A DNA stretch of 64,000 nt. Origin: CAYONP01 sp964405335. Its GTDB lineage: Bacteria > Armatimonadota > UBA10988. The stretch lies in NCBI GenBank assembly GCA_964405335.1, contig CAYONP010000008.1, positions 1-64,000 of the forward strand, given 5' to 3'. Position 1 is the stretch's first letter. Each line of letters starts with the position of its first letter. The notes beneath the pieces are model-generated. The model ran no database searches. It worked only from the letters and a program-made list of their open reading frames with translations, and was not told the DNA's origin. Shown here piece by piece: positions 60,360 through 64,000 of the stretch. The translations under genes and the position numbers were made by a program.

Positions 60360-62243
60360 ATGCGATACCTGCCGGGCGACGGCTGGCCGCTGGAGACAAT
60401 CCGACAGCGCGAGTGGATCGAGACCGACGGCCTGGGCAACTACGCCGCCGGGACGATCAGCGGCATCCACACGCGCCGCTACCATGGCCTGCTAATCGCC
60501 GAGCGCGAGCCGGGCGCCGGCCGGCGGCTGCTCTGCGCGAAGATCGAGGTGGCGGTCACCGCCGCCGGCACGCGGCGCGAGCTGGGCGCCAACCAGTACG
60601 TCGACACCATCTCGCCGCAGGGCTATCTCGAGCTGGTCGAGTTCCGGCTCGAGCCGTGGCCGATTTGGACCTGGCGCGTGGGCGAGCTGGTCTTCGAGCA
60701 GCAGGTGGCGATGCTCCGCGGCCGCGCGGCGACGGTGGTCGGCTATCGAGTCGTCGCCGCCCCCGGGCCGGTCGCGCTCGAGCTGCGGCCGCTGATCGCC
60801 GGGCGCGACCATCACGCCGTGGCGGGCGAGAACTGGAGCTTCCGCCGCCAGGCGCTGTGGTGCGGGCGGCGGCTGTCGCTCGAGCCATATGATCCGCCGT
60901 CGCGCGTCTGCCTGCACTTCTCCGACGGGCGGTTCGAGTCCGATGGCTATTGGTACCACGGCTTCCGCTACGACCGCGAGCGCGAGCGGGGGATCGAGTA
61001 CGAGGAAGACCTGTTCAACCCCGGCGCCGTCACCGCGCAGCTCGATCCTGGTGGCGAGCTCTATGTCACCGTCGCCGGCGACGCGATTGACGAGCTCGAC
61101 CCGGTGAGCGAGCTGGCCACTGAGCGCGAGCGGCGCGCCGGGCTGGGCACCTGGCTGCAGCAGGCCGGCGACGCGTTCCGCACCGAGCGCGGCGGCCCGA
61201 CGGTCACCGCCGGCTATCCCTGGTTCGGCCCGCGGCTGCGCGACACGCTGATCGCCGCGCCGGGCCTGACCGTCGGCTGTGGGAGCGACCCGGCGCCGCT
61301 GCTTCAGGCAGTCTGCCGGCAAGTCGAGCTCGGCGCCGGCGAGGCGGCCGAGGGCGATGCGGCGCTCTGGCTCGCCTGGGCCGTCGACCGGCTCGAGGCG
61401 ATGGGCCAAGCGATCGATCCGGCGGCGGTCAAGGCGGCCACCGAAGCCCTGGTCCAGCGCCTGCAGCAGGGCGCGCAGCGGCGCCTGCACCTGCAGCACG
61501 ACGGCCTGCTGGCCGCCGCCGCGGCCGAGCCGGCGACCTGGATGAATGCCGTCGTCGGCGGCCGGCCGGTGACGCCGCGTGACGGCAAACCGATCGAGAC
61601 CAATGCGCTCTGGTATGCCACCCTCAGCCGCCTGGCCGAGCTGACCGGCGACGATCGCGTCGCTCGCCGCGCCGAGCGCGTGCGGGCGGTCATCCTCGAC
61701 CGCTTTTGGTCCGACCAGCGCGGCTACCTGGCCGACCGGGTCGATGGCCCCGCCGGCGACGACGGCGCGCTGCGGCCGAACCAGCTCATCGCCGCGGCAC
61801 TGCCCGGACTGTTGCCGGACGAGCTCGCCGCGCGGGTGCTCCGTGCGGTCGAGCCGGTGCTGCTCACGCCCTATGGCCCGCGGACCCTGGCGCCTGGTCA
61901 CCCCGATTACCGCGGCCGCCACGCCGGCAATCTGCGCGAGCGCGACCTGGCCTATCACAACGGCTCGATCTTCCCCTGGCTGCTCGGCCCCTGGGCCGAC
62001 TGCCTCCGCCGCCTGACACCCGATGCGCCGCTCGCCGGTCTACTCACGCCGTTCGAGGAGCACCTGACCGACCACGGCCTGGGCCAGATCTCCGAACTCT
62101 TCTGCGGCGACCCGCCGCACCGGCCGAGCGGCACCATCGCCCACGCCGTCAGCGTGGCCGAGCTGCTGCGCGTCGCGTGGCACACGCGGCAGGTCGCCCC
62201 GACCGAACCGCCAATCTCCGCGGCTCGGGAGCCCGTGACGTGA
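60360..62243 (+). CDS. Glycogen debranching-type (amylo-alpha-1,6-glucosidase) enzyme
   Basis: A 627-residue protein from ATG 60360 (GGGG six bases upstream); ATG 60348 would add four residues. The N-terminal GDE_N domain has EWIETDGLGNYAAGTISGIH and RRYHGLLIAE. The C-terminal (alpha/alpha)6 domain has KPIETNALWYATLSRL, LRPNQLIAAALPG and GQISELFCGDPPHRPSG with a catalytic glutamate, as in the SEIFDGD motif. These enzymes hydrolyse alpha-1,6 branches of glycogen. The stop overlaps the next gene's start (GTGA), so the two are coupled. Confidence 0.87.
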   Translation: MRYLPGDGWPLETIRQREWIETDGLGNYAAGTISGIHTRRYHGLLIAEREPGAGRRLLCAKIEVAVTAAGTRRELGANQYVDTISPQGYLELVEFRLEPWPIWTWRVGELVFEQQVAMLRGRAATVVGYRVVAAPGPVALELRPLIAGRDHHAVAGENWSFRRQALWCGRRLSLEPYDPPSRVCLHFSDGRFESDGYWYHGFRYDRERERGIEYEEDLFNPGAVTAQLDPGGELYVTVAGDAIDELDPVSELATERERRAGLGTWLQQAGDAFRTERGGPTVTAGYPWFGPRLRDTLIAAPGLTVGCGSDPAPLLQAVCRQVELGAGEAAEGDAALWLAWAVDRLEAMGQAIDPAAVKAATEALVQRLQQGAQRRLHLQHDGLLAAAAAEPATWMNAVVGGRPVTPRDGKPIETNALWYATLSRLAELTGDDRVARRAERVRAVILDRFWSDQRGYLADRVDGPAGDDGALRPNQLIAAALPGLLPDELAARVLRAVEPVLLTPYGPRTLAPGHPDYRGRHAGNLRERDLAYHNGSIFPWLLGPWADCLRRLTPDAPLAGLLTPFEEHLTDHGLGQISELFCGDPPHRPSGTIAHAVSVAELLRVAWHTRQVAPTEPPISAAREPVT

Positions 62244-63586
62244 TTGCCGTCATCCTCGCCGCCGGCGCCGGCCGCCGCCTCTGGCCCTATGCCGAAACTC
62301 AGCCGAAGGCCGCCCTGCCGGTGGCCAACCGGCCGCTGATCCAGTGGCAGCTCGAGGCCCTCGCCGCAGCCGGGGTCGACGCGCTGCGCGTCGTCGTCGG
62401 CCACCTCGAGGGGCAGGTCCGCGCCGCGCTGGTCGATGCCGGCGAGGTGCGCTTCATTCATCAGACCTCGCCGCCCGGCACGGCCACCGCGCTGCTCGAC
62501 GGGCTGGCCGGCGACGACACCGACGTGCTGGTGCTCTACGGTGACATCCTGCCGCGGGCCGAGCACCTGACCGACCTGCTCGCCGTCGCCGAGGGACTGC
62601 CCGCCGCGGCGCTGATCTGCCGCCACGACGGCCGGCCCGGCGACTGGCTCGGCGCCACCGCGCGCGACGGCCGCCTGACCGGCCTGCTCGGCCACAGCCG
62701 CGACGGCGACCACCGCTTCGCCGGCGCCTTCGTCCTGCGGCGGGCGGCGCTGCCATACCTCCGCGCCAATCCCGGCTGTGGCGTGCGCGTGCCGGTCGGC
62801 GGCATGCCGCACCTCGAGGCCGACCTCGAAGAGAGCCTCGGTCTGATGCTCGACCGCGACCTGCCCGTCGGCGCGGCCGAGGTCGACCCGCTGGTCGATC
62901 TCGACAAGCCGTGGCACCTGCTGCAGGCCAACCGCGTCGCCGCCGACTGGCTGTTCGACGGCGGCGAGAGCCGGCTCGACGGCTGCGAAATCCATCCCGA
63001 CGCCGATGTCGAGGCGCAGGTGGTGGCCGCGCCAGGCAGCTACATCGGCCCGCGCTGCCGCGTCCGCGGGCGGCTCTACCTGTCCGCCGGCGCGCGGCTC
63101 GACAACGGCGTGATCTGCGATGGCACGGTGGTGATCGGCCGCAACGTGCGCGCGGCCAACTACTGCCAGCTCGAGCAGGCGGTGATCGGCCACGGCTGCC
63201 GGCTCGACCACGCCGCCGAGGTCGACGGGGTGCTGATGGACGGCTGCTACCTGGTCCACTACATGCACTGGAGCGGGATTCTAGGCCGCCACAGCGACCT
63301 CGGCGCGGCCACGGTCTGCGGCAGCCTGCGCTTCGACGACGGCGACACGACCCACCACGTCGCCGGCCGGCGCGAGCAGCCAGCCTACGGCGCCAACGCG
63401 GTCTACGTGGGCGATTTCTGCCGCACGGGCGTCGGCGCGGTGCTGATGCCGGGGGTCAAGGTCGGACCCTACAGCGTGGTCGGCGCGGGCGTGGTGCTCA
63501 ACGAGGATTTACCCGCGCGCACCCGCCGGCTGGTGCGTCAGGAGTATGACGACCGGCCGTGGGGGCCGGAGAGGTATGGTTGGTGA
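62240..63586 (+). CDS. NDP-sugar nucleotidyltransferase with left-handed beta-helix tail
   Basis: A 448-residue protein from GTG 62240, with GGGAG eight bases upstream, overlapping the debranching stop by four bases. The GT-A domain starts VILAAGAGRRLWP with the QPKAALPVANRPL signature for sugar-1-phosphate nucleotidyltransferases, and LVLYGDIL gives the metal-binding aspartate. From about residue 245, hexapeptide repeats (GSYIGPRCRVRG, GARLDNGVICDG, GVGAVLMPGVKVG, YSVVGAGVVL) form a left-handed beta-helix as in GlmU or mannose-1-P guanylyltransferase. The pairing with the debranching enzyme suggests sugar-nucleotide supply for a storage or surface glucan. Confidence 0.88.
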   Translation: MIAVILAAGAGRRLWPYAETQPKAALPVANRPLIQWQLEALAAAGVDALRVVVGHLEGQVRAALVDAGEVRFIHQTSPPGTATALLDGLAGDDTDVLVLYGDILPRAEHLTDLLAVAEGLPAAALICRHDGRPGDWLGATARDGRLTGLLGHSRDGDHRFAGAFVLRRAALPYLRANPGCGVRVPVGGMPHLEADLEESLGLMLDRDLPVGAAEVDPLVDLDKPWHLLQANRVAADWLFDGGESRLDGCEIHPDADVEAQVVAAPGSYIGPRCRVRGRLYLSAGARLDNGVICDGTVVIGRNVRAANYCQLEQAVIGHGCRLDHAAEVDGVLMDGCYLVHYMHWSGILGRHSDLGAATVCGSLRFDDGDTTHHVAGRREQPAYGANAVYVGDFCRTGVGAVLMPGVKVGPYSVVGAGVVLNEDLPARTRRLVRQEYDDRPWGPERYGW

Positions 63587-63655
63587 GGACGCGGCGGCGG
63601 ACGCGATGGCCGGCGCTCCCGGACCGCCGGCATCTCAGGTCGTGTTGAAATGTGC

Positions 63656-63750
63656 GGTAGGGGCGGGTCTCAGACCCGCCCGCATGCCGACGAGCCCGCT
63701 TCCAGAGCGGATCGACTCTCTGGCGGGCAGGTCTGAGACCTGCCGCTACC
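63656..63750 (-). repeat. Inverted copy of the 96-base REPIN at 27851-27946
   Basis: Read on the minus strand, this 95-base element matches 27851-27946 end to end: the GGCAGGTCTCAGACCTGCC hairpin, core with GATCCGCTCTGGAA and CTCGTCGGCATGCGG, and the final GGGTCTGAGACCCGCCCC with CTAC. The differences are a few substitutions and a changed left part of the core. The rest of 63587-64000 has no assignable gene: both strands are open in places near 63780-63990, but no start or motif is convincing. Confidence 0.85.
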
Positions 63751-64000
63751 ACGAAAGCCATCACGCCAGTCACCGCCGGCACGTCCAGGTCCACAGCGTG
63801 CCCCGGCTGGCGGGATTGATGGCGGGCAGAGCCCGCGTTACAGGCACACGCCGGCCGATCGAGTGGGCTTCGGCAGAGCGCCTCGAGTTGGCCGAGCGCT
63901 ATGACGCGCCGATTCGGCACGCGCTCCCCGCCCCAGCGGTGGCCTCCGTCGAGCAGGTCCAGCCGCAGCGGCGCGTGCTCCTAGGCTGACTGCCACAGCA

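Noticed and set aside
63498..63989. Open frames on both strands near the window end, possible next gene
   Set aside because: The frames cross the REPIN at 63656-63750, lack start signals, and neither strand shows a motif; they cannot be decided here.

Overview
The window is a very GC-rich stretch of bacterial chromosome, about 64 kb, with runs of N at 14647-14656 and 23706-23805, so it is a draft or metagenome-derived scaffold. The best taxonomic clue is the pseudopilin at 23989-24615. It has an LFPVFAKAREKARQASC-type N-terminus and a C-terminal H-x9-DG motif, the style I associate with Armatimonadota (Planctomycetota and other sulfatase-rich phyla are the alternative). Squalene-hopene cyclase, lipoproteins, outer-membrane-type barrels, a Tat-type sulfatase and heparinase-type lyases fit a diderm saprophyte living on complex, probably sulfated, polysaccharides. 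No phage, integrase, transposase, CRISPR array, rRNA or tRNA was seen.

Layout. 1-13.3 kb: the end of a DUF6785-type membrane protein, two paralogous lipoproteins (one ending in ankyrin repeats, one in a LamG-like domain), an AlkZ-like DNA glycosylase, a nitrilase-fold amidohydrolase, a GH78 rhamnosidase and an HtrA protease. 13.6-24.6 kb: a barrel protein, a large MscS-family channel, HU with a clear promoter, a squalene-hopene cyclase fused to a sterol-methyltransferase-like domain, a secreted unknown and the pseudopilin. 24.8-35 kb: a protein made of two tandem BtrH-like halves, a beta-propeller, three consecutive paralogous pseudopilin-headed TPR genes, a barrel protein and NrdR. 35.3-40 kb: a lower-GC accessory island of broken Rhs genes, one with a cysteine-peptidase-like toxin tip, plus candidate immunity membrane proteins. 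40-45.3 kb: a tight minus-strand operon of sulfatase, ChbG deacetylase, DUF374 acyltransferase and heparinase II/III-type lyase.

45.3-52.5 kb: a glycosyltransferase, then a signalling cluster of a PAS histidine kinase, a REC plus degenerate GGDEF protein, an NtrC-type activator, RNase HI and a REC-PAS-kinase hybrid. 52.5-56.3 kb: a second heparinase-like protein, a sugar isomerase/epimerase and a SanA/YdcF protein. 56.4-58.1 kb: a two-gene unit with a DUF4365 nuclease-like protein, possibly defence. 58.3-63.6 kb: a receiver-like domain fused to a desulforedoxin-type iron knuckle, coupled to an ECF sigma factor, then an ornithine-cyclodeaminase-family protein, a glycogen-debranching-type enzyme and an NDP-sugar nucleotidyltransferase.

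Many of the longer intergenic spaces hold palindromic REP/REPIN-like elements. At least five sequence families occur, some in copies tens of kilobases apart, and one supplies the end of a coding sequence. The strongest candidates for new biology are the cyclase-methyltransferase fusion, the receiver-desulforedoxin/sigma pair, the pseudopilin-TPR triplet, the Rhs toxin island and the DUF4365 pair. All functions are inferred from motifs read by eye; no database search was run.
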